DNA of 64,000 bases from Actinomycetes bacterium (GCA_021846325.1 JAJZBX010000009.1:19518-83517), one strand, 5' to 3'; positions 55,194 to 63,022 are shown, counted from the stretch's first letter. Numbers and translations are program-made. Notes: generated by a model not told the origin, from the sequence alone.

Positions 55194-55630
55194 TCTCGGA
55201 CTTGCATATCGGGGCCACCGACGCCGCCCGCTTGAATCTCGTCGTCAGTCGACTCATGCGAACGATTCGCCAGCACGCCGCCGCCGGTCTATCGCCGTCC
55301 CAAGTCTCCGCTCTGGTAACGGTGGAAGAGCGCGGTCCCCTGCGCATCAGCGCGCTGGCCACTCTGGAGTCACTAGGCGCGCCAGCGGCCACGCGGGTGG
55401 TGGCGACACTCGAGGAGCTGGGCCTCGTGTCACGGACCTGTGACCCGCAGGATCGTCGTGCGTCGCTCATTGCGGTCACCAGTGAAGGCGCGACGACCCT
55501 GCGAACGTTGCGGCGCGAACGGACGCTGGGACTCGACGCCCAACTCGAGGCGCTCTCGGCGAGTGACCGCCGGACGCTCGTGCGGGCGTTACCCGTACTA
55601 GAGAGAATCTCGCGCGACGCGACGCACTAG
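55190..55630 (+). CDS. MarR-family transcriptional regulator
   Basis: 146-residue winged-helix regulator: LSPSQVSALVTVEERGPLRIS, then the recognition helix region APAATRVVATLEELGLV and the wing DPQDRRASLIAVT. The ATG overlaps the MFS stop, so it is translated as part of the same operon. It probably represses the operon through the palindrome at 53388-53414 and lets go when it binds a small ligand. Confidence 0.92.
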   Translation: MISDLHIGATDAARLNLVVSRLMRTIRQHAAAGLSPSQVSALVTVEERGPLRISALATLESLGAPAATRVVATLEELGLVSRTCDPQDRRASLIAVTSEGATTLRTLRRERTLGLDAQLEALSASDRRTLVRALPVLERISRDATH

Positions 55631-55675
55631 GGCGACCAATTCTCGCGACCGTTGGGACGCGAGAAAGGTGGTGCG

Positions 55676-56407
55676 ATGATTCACGAGAGACAAGCAGATA
55701 CGGGACAGTGCTGGCGTGACGTTGCTGACGTCATGGCCGCGGGCATAGATCGACTGGTCCTGTATGGTCCGCCCGGAACCGGCAAGACGTACGCGGCGCT
55801 GCACGCGGGTGACCACGGCGGAATCGCCGAGCGGCTGGTCTGTACGGAGGATCTCACCACCGGTGAGATCACTGGTACATGGATCCCTTCGGGTGACGGG
55901 ACGTGGCGCTGGCGCGAAGGGCCGGCCATCCGGGCGTGGACGGCGCGCGGCGGTCGCGGTGGCCGTCTCGTGGTCGACGAAGTTGATCGCGCATCGGGTG
56001 ACGCGCTGAGCACGTTGCTCGCCATGACCGACACGACGGAGTCGGCGAGATGGCGCAACCCCGAGACGGGAGCCTGGGTGGCGCCCGGCCCCGAGTTCAG
56101 TGTCGTGATGACGACGAATTTGGAGGAACTCGACGACCTGCCGTCGGCGCTGCGAGATCGGTTCGCCGTAGCGGTGCGCATCGACCGCCCGCACCCGGAC
56201 GCCGTGACGCGACTGAGTGGAGATCTGCAGTCGCCCGCGTTGGCCGGGTCGCTCGGCGACTCGTCACGGCGGGTGTCACTTCGCAGCTTCTACGCGTTCG
56301 ATCGCCTTCGTGATCGCTACGGGTCGCCACGGGCGGCGCAACTCGTCTTCGGCGGTGACCGAGCCGGCGCGATACTCGACGCCCTGAACGTAGCGGCGCT
56401 GCGGTGA
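55676..56407 (+). CDS. AAA+ ATPase, MoxR-like (second pair)
   Basis: 243-residue AAA+ protein with Walker A YGPPGTGKTY at about 30-39, Walker B RLVVDEVDRAS, and VVMTTNLEELDDLPSALRDRF around sensor-1 and the arginine finger. ATG 55676 follows AAGGTGG; an earlier TTG 55652 lacks support. It is shorter than the MoxR at 3665-4612 and overlaps a protein combining HExxH and a VWA domain (GTGA), making a distinct two-gene unit. Its job is unknown; a chaperone or defence role is possible. Confidence 0.85.
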   Translation: MIHERQADTGQCWRDVADVMAAGIDRLVLYGPPGTGKTYAALHAGDHGGIAERLVCTEDLTTGEITGTWIPSGDGTWRWREGPAIRAWTARGGRGGRLVVDEVDRASGDALSTLLAMTDTTESARWRNPETGAWVAPGPEFSVVMTTNLEELDDLPSALRDRFAVAVRIDRPHPDAVTRLSGDLQSPALAGSLGDSSRRVSLRSFYAFDRLRDRYGSPRAAQLVFGGDRAGAILDALNVAALR

Positions 56408-57753
56408 GTCAGGGCCTCGTCTACCCGGAGTTGGTAACGGGTCGCGCCGACGGTTTCACCTCGTCAGCGTGGCGTATCGAGCGTGGCTCGACCTGGCGCG
56501 GCGACGCGAGCTGTGACCTGAGCGGTCGAATCCTGCGCGTACCGTGGGAGGGCGGCGAACGGGCGCGCGTCGTGCGAGCGCACGAGCTCGTCCACGTGCG
56601 CGTCAGTCCACACCGTCGCGACTGGGGGTCGAGCATTTCGGAGGTGTCGCCTCGTGCGCTGGAGTGCGCCGAAGAGATGCGCGTCAACACGATCCTGGCC
56701 CGGCTCGGTTTCGCGGTAGAACTGTTGCGCGACGGGAGCGAGCGCGTGGGTGGTGAGCGTTTGGCCGCGAGCGGCGACTGGGCCGAGGCGGTGTGTTTTC
56801 TGTTGGCGGTCGTCGGCACCGGTGCGGAACGCGACTTCATGAGTGGCGTGCGCCGGGGCGACGCGAGTTGGACGGCACCCCTGCGGGCCGTGGCGGCGCG
56901 GGCGCGGACGATTGTTCGTGGCGCCGGCGCGCCAGCGTTGGGTGCGACGGAGATCGGCGCCGACGGCCTGCCTGCGGGCTATGGAGCATTCAGTGTTCCC
57001 CTGGCGCGACTCGTGACGTCAGTGCGCGACGCTCGAGTCCCACGAGATTCAGAGGAGTTGCGACGCTTTCGCCGATCGCTCTTGCCCGGTGGTCGCCGTC
57101 CACCGAGCGGACACTTCGCGCCGTTGTGCTTTGCCAGCACGGAACTGCGTCACCGCCCACGGTCCGCCGGGGTGCGACGCGTTCGGCCGTCGGTCAGTGG
57201 TTCCGTCATGCGTTTTCCCAGCCGACTGCTGACCGACGACCAGCGACGGGCGTTCGTGACGCGCTCGTCTCGCCACGGCGGCGTCGTAGTCATCGATCAA
57301 TCGGGTTCGATGGACATCGAGCGTGAGCAATTGGAAGCACTCGTGCGAGCAGCACCCGACTCGCTGGTGGTTGGCTATAGCCACCGACCGGGCGACGACG
57401 GCTCGCAGCCCAACGCGTGGGTGCTTGCGCAACGAGGCGGTGTGGTCAATCAGCCGCCCAGTGGCAACGTCGGCAACGGTGTGGATGGTCCCATCCTGCG
57501 GTGGGCGATACGACGACGCAGGGTCGGTGAGCCACTGATCTGGGTTACTGATGGCCAGGTGACCGATTCAGCGGACCACCCTGATGAAGCCCTCGCTCGA
57601 GAGTGCGCGCAATTGGTTCGCGCCCATTCGATCACCATGGTGCGCTCCTTGGGCGAGGTTTCGTCGGCACTGCGAGGTCGTCAGCGTCGGGTTGGGTACG
57701 CCCAGTTCGGTCGAGTGGGCCGAGCGCTGGGGTCACTCATCGCGCCTATCTAG
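56404..57753 (+). CDS. VWA-like protein with an N-terminal HExxH (DUF2201-like)
   Basis: 449 residues. Near the N-terminus HELVHVRVSP (H60-H64) followed about 30 residues later by ECAEEMRVNTILARLG resembles the putative metallopeptidase domain of DUF2201 proteins. The C-terminal half is a VWA-like domain with MIDAS motif VIDQSGSMD at about D298 and VTDGQVTDS. A central region of about 150 residues is unassigned. GTG 56404 overlaps the AAA+ gene. The pair could form an ATP-driven metal-dependent machine, but whether the HExxH is catalytic is unknown. Confidence 0.8.
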   Translation: MSQGLVYPELVTGRADGFTSSAWRIERGSTWRGDASCDLSGRILRVPWEGGERARVVRAHELVHVRVSPHRRDWGSSISEVSPRALECAEEMRVNTILARLGFAVELLRDGSERVGGERLAASGDWAEAVCFLLAVVGTGAERDFMSGVRRGDASWTAPLRAVAARARTIVRGAGAPALGATEIGADGLPAGYGAFSVPLARLVTSVRDARVPRDSEELRRFRRSLLPGGRRPPSGHFAPLCFASTELRHRPRSAGVRRVRPSVSGSVMRFPSRLLTDDQRRAFVTRSSRHGGVVVIDQSGSMDIEREQLEALVRAAPDSLVVGYSHRPGDDGSQPNAWVLAQRGGVVNQPPSGNVGNGVDGPILRWAIRRRRVGEPLIWVTDGQVTDSADHPDEALARECAQLVRAHSITMVRSLGEVSSALRGRQRRVGYAQFGRVGRALGSLIAPI

Positions 57754-57782
57754 CTGTTAATCAGGTATGACATAACTTCCTC

Positions 57783-57811
57783 TTGCCAGACGAACACCTG
57801 TTCGATAAAGT
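57783..57811 (+). promoter_or_regulatory. SOS-controlled promoter of the LysM gene
   Basis: TTGCCA (57783-57788), exactly 17 bases, TAAAGT (57806-57811). A LexA box fills the spacer. Confidence 0.75.
57791..57804. promoter_or_regulatory. SOS operator 1 of the LysM gene
   Basis: CGAAC-ACCT-GTTCG, perfect half-sites, between -35 and -10. Confidence 0.93.
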
Positions 57812-57812
57812 A

Positions 57813-57826
57813 CGAACAAGTGTTCG
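57813..57826. promoter_or_regulatory. SOS operator 2 of the LysM gene
   Basis: CGAAC-AAGT-GTTCG, perfect half-sites, just after the -10 and over the start point; 22 bases centre to centre from operator 1, two helical turns. Confidence 0.93.
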
Positions 57827-57845
57827 TGTACGTGAGGAGGCTCCA

Positions 57846-58271
57846 ATGTCCGCACTGGCGGAGTTCGTCGAAGAAGTGCCGACCGTTGCCGAGCCGTATC
57901 TGCGTCTCGTTCACTCGCCGCAAACGACGTGGCGGACCGGCCCGGCGCTGGCGGTTCGGCGCTCAGCTCGCCGACGCGCGCGCCGCCGTCGCGGTCGCGC
58001 ATTGGCGGTGAGCGGCGTGATCCTCGGTATCGCGATCCTGTCGTGGCCGGGTCACGCGCTCGGTGGTACGACGGGGACGGGATTGCCTACTGATCTGGCC
58101 ACGAGTTCGAGTTTGGCGTCGGGCATGGTGTATGTCGTACAACCAGGCGACACGATCGACTCCATTGCGCGTCTCGCGAATCCGGTCGATCCCGCGGAGG
58201 CTCGCCAACTGCTCGTTCGCGAACTTCGCTCGGCCGTCGTTGTGCCCGGTGAACACGTGCTTGTACCATAA
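57846..58271 (+). CDS. SOS-induced LysM membrane protein (YneA/ChiZ-like division inhibitor)
   Basis: 141-residue protein: a cytosolic N-terminal part with a very basic stretch (RRSARRRARRRRGRA), one membrane helix (ALAVSGVILGIAILSW), and an extracytoplasmic LysM domain (VYVVQPGDTIDSIARL ... VVPGEHVLVP). This architecture and the double LexA control match the SOS cell-division suppressors YneA (Bacillus) and ChiZ/Rv2719c (Mycobacterium). It probably halts septation during DNA damage. ATG 57846 is preceded by GAGGAGG. nrdR follows, as in mycobacteria. Confidence 0.88.
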   Translation: MSALAEFVEEVPTVAEPYLRLVHSPQTTWRTGPALAVRRSARRRARRRRGRALAVSGVILGIAILSWPGHALGGTTGTGLPTDLATSSSLASGMVYVVQPGDTIDSIARLANPVDPAEARQLLVRELRSAVVVPGEHVLVP

Positions 58272-58289
58272 GCAAAAGGTGATTGCGTG

Positions 58290-58295
58290 TATCGT
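58290..58295 (+). promoter_or_regulatory. -10 box for leaderless nrdR
   Basis: TATCGT ends six bases before ATG 58302, allowing nrdR expression without SOS induction. Confidence 0.5.
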
Positions 58296-58301
58296 TGCGG
58301 A

Positions 58302-58772
58302 ATGCGGTGTCCCTACTGTTCGGCTGACGATGACCGCGTCGTAGATTCTCGTCTCGCCGAAGATGGTGTCGCCATTCGCCGGCGTCGCGAATGTGCCGCC
58401 TGCGGACAGCGCTACACGACCTTCGAGCGCATTGAAGAGGTCGGCTTCATCGTGGTGAAGCGATCGGGCGACCGAGAGCCCTTCGACCGCGCCAAGATTC
58501 TCGCCGGCGTCCGCGCCGCGTTCAAGAACCGTCCGGTGAACGAGGCGGTTATGGAGTCGATTGCGACCACCGTGGAGGAGTCGATGCGGTTACTCAACCG
58601 CGACGTTTCAAGCGAAGAGATCGGGCGGTCTACGCTCGACGCCATTCGTCCGATTGACGATGTGGCCTACGTGCGCTTCGCGTCGGTCTACAAGGGATTC
58701 GAAGGAACGGAGGACTTCGCGCGCGAGATCGGCATGCTCGTGAAGTCGACCGCGCCCAAGCTCCGGGGCTAG
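58302..58772 (+). CDS. nrdR: Transcriptional repressor NrdR
   Basis: Represses ribonucleotide-reductase genes in response to ATP/dATP. 156 residues: zinc ribbon MRCPYC...CAACGQRYTTFE, then an ATP-cone domain (VKRSGDREPFDRAKILAGVRAAFKNRPV). ATG 58302 is chosen since NrdRs begin with M-x-CPxC; a GTG five codons upstream is possible. The target NrdR boxes would lie outside this window. It follows the LysM gene after 30 bases. Confidence 0.96.
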   Translation: MRCPYCSADDDRVVDSRLAEDGVAIRRRRECAACGQRYTTFERIEEVGFIVVKRSGDREPFDRAKILAGVRAAFKNRPVNEAVMESIATTVEESMRLLNRDVSSEEIGRSTLDAIRPIDDVAYVRFASVYKGFEGTEDFAREIGMLVKSTAPKLRG

Positions 58773-58774
58773 CC

Positions 58775-59482
58775 GTGCGCAACCTGCGTCTGCAGCCCCG
58801 CTGCGCGATGGCCGTGTACGCCCACCCAGATGACGCCGACGTTGCCGCCGGGGGCGTGTTGGCGCAGTGGGCGAGCGAGGGGTGCGCCGTTCACGTGGTG
58901 GTGGTCTGCGATGGTTCGAAGGGTTCGCACGGAACCCAGACGGACGCGGGCTCGCTGCGTGACGTTCGACGTTCCGAACTCGTTCTCGCGGCTAAGGTGC
59001 TCGGCGTCGAATCCGTCATTACGCTGGATCGACCCGACGGCGAGGTAGATAACGACGTCGCGCTGCGCGGTGAGTTGGTTGGACTGATCCGTCGGCTGCG
59101 CCCCGACGTCGTCGTGGGTCACGACCCGACGGCGACGTTCTTTGGCGGTGTCTACGTCAATCATCGCGATCACCGCGAAACGGGTTGGGCGATGTTGGAT
59201 GCGGTAGCGCCAGCGGCGGCCATGCCCCTGTACTTTCCCGAACGAGGCGCCGCGCATCAGGTTGGACGTCTCTTGCTCAGCGGCACGCACGAGCCCGACG
59301 TCGTCATCGACGTGTCGCGCACGATCGACGTCAAGGCGACCGCGGTGGTGACGCACGCGTCACAGCTGGGCGACGACACTGAGGCGATTCGCGAGGTGGT
59401 GTACGGACGAGCCGAACAGTCTGGTCGCCCGATCGGGGTCGCGTACGGTGAGGCATTTCGCAGTGTCGAACTTACCTTCTGA
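58775..59482 (+). CDS. PIG-L/LmbE-family deacetylase
   Basis: 235-residue zinc amidohydrolase with the metal motif YAHPDDADVAAGG near the N-terminus, a DVRRSELVLAAKVLGV helix typical of LmbE proteins, and the third ligand in VNHRDHRETG. In actinobacteria relatives remove acetyl from N-acetylglucosaminyl compounds (MshB, Mca). The substrate here is not determined. GTG 58775 follows the nrdR stop by two bases. Confidence 0.9.
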   Translation: MRNLRLQPRCAMAVYAHPDDADVAAGGVLAQWASEGCAVHVVVVCDGSKGSHGTQTDAGSLRDVRRSELVLAAKVLGVESVITLDRPDGEVDNDVALRGELVGLIRRLRPDVVVGHDPTATFFGGVYVNHRDHRETGWAMLDAVAPAAAMPLYFPERGAAHQVGRLLLSGTHEPDVVIDVSRTIDVKATAVVTHASQLGDDTEAIREVVYGRAEQSGRPIGVAYGEAFRSVELTF

Positions 59483-60806
59483 GGCGCCGACCGTTGACGA
59501 AGCACCCATACTGCACGTCGATCTCGACGCCTTCTTCGCGTCGGTCGAGATTCTTGACGACCCGTCACTAGTCGGCCGGCCGGTGGCGGTCGGCGGTGCG
59601 GGGGAGCGCGGGGTCATCGCCAGCGCGACCTACGAGGCTCGCCGCTACGGGGTGCGCAGTGGGATGGCCAGCGTGGTGGCTCGGCGCCGATGTCCGACGC
59701 TGGTGATTTTGCCGGGCCGTTTTGAGCGCTACGAAGAGTATTCGCGCCGTTTTCGGGCCATCGTGACGGATCTGACACCCACGATCGAACCGATCGGGCT
59801 CGATGAACTCTTCGCTGACCTGCGCGGCCTGCGTCGTCTGGGCGTCAAACCACTCGACGCCGCCTGGGAGTTGCGGCGGCGTATTGAGGACGAACTCCGT
59901 CTCGCCTGCGGCGTGGGACTAGCCCGCAACAAGCTGTTCGCCAAACTCGCGTCGAAGCGGTCCAAGCCGACGGTCGTCGAGGGGCGCGTACGGGCGGGCG
60001 AGGGAGTGGTGTGGGTTAGTGCGCCTATGGAACGCGCCTGGCTCGCCGAACTGCCAGTCAGCGCACTGTGGGGCGTCGGCCCGGCCACCACGGCGAAGCT
60101 GGCGCGGCTCGGGTTGCGCTGGGTTCGCGACCTGAACGCAGTTGACGAAGCGACCCTCGGCGCGCACCTCGGTCCGGCCATGGCCGCCACGCTGGTGGCG
60201 TACGCCCGCGGCGACGACCGTCGCGAGGTGGTCGTGGATCGTGAGGCGAAGTCGCTCGGCCACGATCAAACCTTTGCTCAGTCCCTGCGCGGACTCGATG
60301 AGTTGCGTAACGTCCTGCGCGGTCACGCCGGCATTGTGGCGCGTGCGCTACGCGCGCAGCATCAACTGGCCCGAACCATATCGCTGATCGTTCGCTTTGA
60401 CGATCTGGCGAGCGTGTCGCGTTCACAGACGCTCTCGTTTGGCGTCGACGACGCGGTCGCAATTGAAGCGGTTGGCCTCGCGCTGGCGGAATCGATTGAT
60501 CTTCGTCAGTCGGTTCGGCTCGTGGGGCTCTACGCGTCCTCGTTCGTCGAGCGCAGCGACGTTGAACTCCAGCTGAGTTTTGCCTTCGACGCGGGAACCG
60601 AGGACGCACTCGAGCGCGCGCGGTTGACATCGCGTAGTCGCCAGGCGAACTACGAAGCCCTGCGCGACGCTATCGATGACGTCCGTCAGCGCTTTGGTCG
60701 ATCCGCCCTTGGTACCCTCGCGGATCTGGGGGACGATGGGGTGGACGTTGCGGTCCAGCGCGGACGCGCCGCCTTTGGACCCAATGATGACACCGCGCAG
60801 ATCTGA
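59463..60806 (+). CDS. dinB: DNA polymerase IV (Y family)
   Basis: Translesion DNA polymerase. About 447 residues from GTG 59463 (GTGAGG lies upstream; GTG 59448 is an in-frame alternative). Palm motifs ILHVDLDAFFASVE and GLDELFADL carry the catalytic acids; the thumb has GVGPATTAKLARLGL and the little finger KSLGHDQTFAQSL. The protein ends with a roughly 50-residue tail beyond the little finger. It overlaps the PIG-L gene, so it is likely part of the same SOS-adjacent transcript; no LexA box lies directly ahead of it. Confidence 0.92.
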   Translation: MSNLPSEAPTVDEAPILHVDLDAFFASVEILDDPSLVGRPVAVGGAGERGVIASATYEARRYGVRSGMASVVARRRCPTLVILPGRFERYEEYSRRFRAIVTDLTPTIEPIGLDELFADLRGLRRLGVKPLDAAWELRRRIEDELRLACGVGLARNKLFAKLASKRSKPTVVEGRVRAGEGVVWVSAPMERAWLAELPVSALWGVGPATTAKLARLGLRWVRDLNAVDEATLGAHLGPAMAATLVAYARGDDRREVVVDREAKSLGHDQTFAQSLRGLDELRNVLRGHAGIVARALRAQHQLARTISLIVRFDDLASVSRSQTLSFGVDDAVAIEAVGLALAESIDLRQSVRLVGLYASSFVERSDVELQLSFAFDAGTEDALERARLTSRSRQANYEALRDAIDDVRQRFGRSALGTLADLGDDGVDVAVQRGRAAFGPNDDTAQI

Positions 60807-60855
60807 TGGATTGATGTGGCGCGAACGTCTCGGCGCGATGACACGTTGGTGCAGG

Positions 60856-60888
60856 GCGGTCGCGCTCTAGGAGGTCTAGCGCGATCGC
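60856..60888 (+). terminator. Hairpin after dinB
   Basis: Arms GCGGTCGCGCTCTAG and CTAGCGCGATCGC around GAGGT form a long stem with one G-U pair and a 2-base bulge, 50 bases after the dinB stop. No T run follows; a probable U-less terminator. The rest of 60807-61021 shows nothing clear. Confidence 0.5.
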
Positions 60889-61021
60889 GGTCTTCGTGGT
60901 CGAGTTCACCGTCGCGACGCCATCGACGAGTCGCGAATCACCGCTGCGTACCGGGCGTCGGGCGACGCGAGTAGGTTACTCGTGGGCCGGTCGATGCGTC
61001 TAGGACCACTGAGGGGTGCAC

Positions 61022-61183
61022 GTGAAAATTGGTGTCATGGCAATACTCGGCGTCATTGCCGTGATCATCATCGTGTCCATGGTCGCTTCGGCGATCGCGC
61101 TCATTGCGAAACTGGCGGTCGTGATCGTCATTGTCGCGCTGCTATGGCTGTTCGTTCGTCGGGGAGCTCGATCCACCAAGTAG
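61022..61183 (+). CDS. 53-residue hydrophobic membrane protein
   Basis: Small open frame: a lysine near the N-terminus, a hydrophobic stretch MAILGVIAVIIIVSMVAS, a short break at K34, a second stretch LAVVIVIVALLWLFV and a basic tail RRGARSTK, so probably a one- or two-helix membrane peptide. GTG 61022 follows GAGGGG at suitable spacing, and TAGGTT at 60972 could be its -10. Unrecognised. It ends 13 bases before tRNA-Cys. Small, but the composition and ribosome site support a real gene. Confidence 0.55.
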   Translation: MKIGVMAILGVIAVIIIVSMVASAIALIAKLAVVIVIVALLWLFVRRGARSTK

Positions 61184-61196
61184 CATAAGTACTTCT

Positions 61197-61267
61197 GGCG
61201 GCGTGGCCGAGTGGTTAGGCAGGGGCCTGCAAAGCCCCGTACTCCGGTTCGAATCCGGACGCCGCCT
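61197..61267 (+). tRNA. tRNA-Cys(GCA)
   Basis: Complete cloverleaf: acceptor GGCGGCG/CGCCGCC, D stem GCC/GGC, anticodon stem GGGGC/GCCCC with loop CTGCAAA (anticodon GCA at 61229-61231), T stem TCCGG/CCGGA with TTCGAAT, and discriminator U typical for Cys. The CCA end is not encoded. Confidence 0.97.
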
Positions 61268-61905
61268 CAAAAAATGGAAGTTGTTGCCCCTGCTGGTGCC
61301 CCTCAAATTCGTAAGGGCAGCAGCCCATGAATCATTACATTCTGGTGGTCGAGTTCGAGTGCAGTTTCCTTCCCGTCCAACCTGATATCGGCGGCGATCA
61401 ACGTGTGACTTTCCAATGGCACAACAGTCAGTCGCCCTGTGGACCCGTACCAAAGAGTGAGAAGCCTTGTGGAGATGGAAGTTTAGGATTTCTGCCCCAG
61501 CACTTGTCCCTGGAAATTCACTAAGCCTACGTAGAGGATCGCCAATCACCCAAGTGGAGCCCAGCCGCGCCCCCGGAGGGTGCCCATACCTGCGGTACCA
61601 GGTGGAACTCGTGTTCGCGACCTGGATGGCCGTCGTCGGTTTGAAGTTCGTAAAGCGATTTTGAGGAGTCAGCGGTGCCATCTCTGATTCGGCGTGAAGA
61701 ACCAAGAACCTCGAATTTGGATCATGATGTGACCTTCTCAGCGTGAGGGTTCCCACCATGTGATTGTGTAGTGATTATGCAGCACCCAAGAGGTGGGGTT
61801 CGGTGTGCCCAAAGGACGGCCTGACGGAAGCGGAGCGGAGTGGCTACCAGAGTACGTGCGTCACCCCGGGAGCTGCGTCACTAAGAATGGCTCCTACGGC
61901 GACCA
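61268..61905. other. Gene-poor region after tRNA-Cys with a degenerate direct repeat
   Basis: No convincing gene. Two diverged copies of one motif start at ATGGAAGTT (61274-61318 and 61475-61527), sharing GCCCC, CCCT, AAATTC and AAG elements at a 201-base interval. A 39-codon frame from GTG 61805 to 61921 (beginning VPKGRPDGSGAEWLPEYV) overlaps the end of the next minus-strand gene and is unrecognised. The stretch resembles decayed mobile DNA beside a tRNA. Confidence 0.4.
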
Positions 61906-62310
61906 TCAACCCTGCCCGTAAGTGGTAATGAGCCAGCGTCCGGAGGCCGCGCGCTCGAGCTGGACGTTCCAGAAGTTGACATTGCTCATCCCGGTGGCGG
62001 GGTCATTCTGGTTGGCGAAGGTGCAGGTGACTTTCGCGGAGTGCTGGCTATGCCTCCACAGCACGCAGTGAAGATGAGTGAACGGCTGACCCCACGATGA
62101 CCAGTTCATCTGGTTGCGATCGGCTGGGGCGAAGTGCGCCTTAGCAAGGGGCATGTTGTGTGCGTTCACCGCTGCGAACAACGCTTCGGTGGTGAGCACC
62201 GGCGACTGAACGACAACCGTTGGCTGAGACCCACTCACAAGATGACGAACCGTCCAAGCGCCGCACGTGGCGGCAAGGACGAGAACAGCAACAAGAGCGG
62301 CGCGACGCAC
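61906..62310 (-). CDS. Small secreted protein, NTF2-like guess
   Basis: 134 residues with a hydrophobic signal segment (ALVAVLVLAATCGAW) and a soluble domain TTEALFAAVNAHNMPLAKAHF ... WRHSQHSAKVTCTFANQ ... RWLITTYGQG, a pattern seen in SnoaL/NTF2-like folds. The signal contains LAATC, a poor lipobox. A TACCAT box six bases before GTG 62310 supports this start. It is divergent from another secreted-protein gene. The family guess is tentative. Confidence 0.6.
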   Translation of the reverse strand: MRRAALVAVLVLAATCGAWTVRHLVSGSQPTVVVQSPVLTTEALFAAVNAHNMPLAKAHFAPADRNQMNWSSWGQPFTHLHCVLWRHSQHSAKVTCTFANQNDPATGMSNVNFWNVQLERAASGRWLITTYGQG

Positions 62311-62316
62311 TGCCCG

Positions 62317-62322
62317 ATGGTA
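62317..62322 (-). promoter_or_regulatory. -10 box for leaderless secreted-protein gene
   Basis: On the minus strand TACCAT ends six bases before GTG 62310. Confidence 0.45.
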
Positions 62323-62458
62323 TCGACAGAAACCGTCCGAGCACGGTCGGCGCCTACATAACCTCTACACAATCACGCGGGGGGGGGGTCACGTCGGCCC
62401 TTTGTCGGTTTCATACTTCATGTGGCGCACAGCACCGTGCGCTTCGTTAGGTCAGTTG

Positions 62459-62464
62459 TATCAT
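62459..62464 (+). promoter_or_regulatory. -10 box for leaderless DUF4232 gene
   Basis: TATCAT ends six bases before GTG 62471; this spacing decides the start. Confidence 0.5.
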
Positions 62465-62470
62465 GACGCC

Positions 62471-63022
62471 GTGCGGCCATCACGACTCGCTCTCGCTCTT
62501 CTCGCAGCGGGCAGCACTCTCTTCGTGATGCCAATCGTCGGCGCCCCGGCGTCCGCAACAGCGGCTCGCATTCCAGGGTGTGCAAGTAACCAATTGGAGG
62601 TGCTTGTCAGCAACTGGTTCGGTGCGGCTGGCACCGGTGCCATGACGTTCGACATCATCAATCGAAGTCTCGCATGTCGTATTGCCGGCTATCCCCAAGT
62701 GACCTTCCAGAACGCGAGCGACGTCGCGGTTGACCATCATGACGTCCATCAATCGTCAATGCTGTTCGCCGAGCCACGAGTTGTCACGGTGACTCTCGCT
62801 CGCGGTGGCGTCGCGACCTTCGGCGTCTCCTGGAGTGACAGCGAGGTCAACAATCTGCCTTATAACAACCAGACGTGCCCGAAAGCGACGAGCGCCCTCG
62901 TCGTGCTTCGCCAGGGTGTGGGCAGTCTTTGGGGCCAAGTTCCCATTGATCCCCGGCCGTGTGGAGGGTGGCTCCTAGTCACTCCTATTGAACCCGGTGC
63001 TTGGCCCCGTCTCAATGGTTAG
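62471..63022 (+). CDS. DUF4232-type secreted protein
   Basis: 183 residues: a signal peptide (LALALLAAGSTLFVMPIVGAP) and a domain with C-x-SNQLEVLV, GAAGTGAMTFDIINRS, CRIAGYPQVTF and later a CPKAT / PRPCGGW cysteine pair, the pattern of DUF4232, a small beta-sandwich family exported by actinobacteria. GTG 62471 is preferred over longer upstream frames, which pass through a G-rich tract and lack a signal. Function unknown; a cell-surface role is likely. Confidence 0.72.
   Translation: MRPSRLALALLAAGSTLFVMPIVGAPASATAARIPGCASNQLEVLVSNWFGAAGTGAMTFDIINRSLACRIAGYPQVTFQNASDVAVDHHDVHQSSMLFAEPRVVTVTLARGGVATFGVSWSDSEVNNLPYNNQTCPKATSALVVLRQGVGSLWGQVPIDPRPCGGWLLVTPIEPGAWPRLNG

Noticed and set aside
61142..61759. 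205-codon minus-strand open frame across tRNA-Cys
   Set aside because: It contains the antisense of the tRNA (RRRPDSNRSTGLCRP is the usual translated tRNA shadow), has no family resemblance and no start signal.
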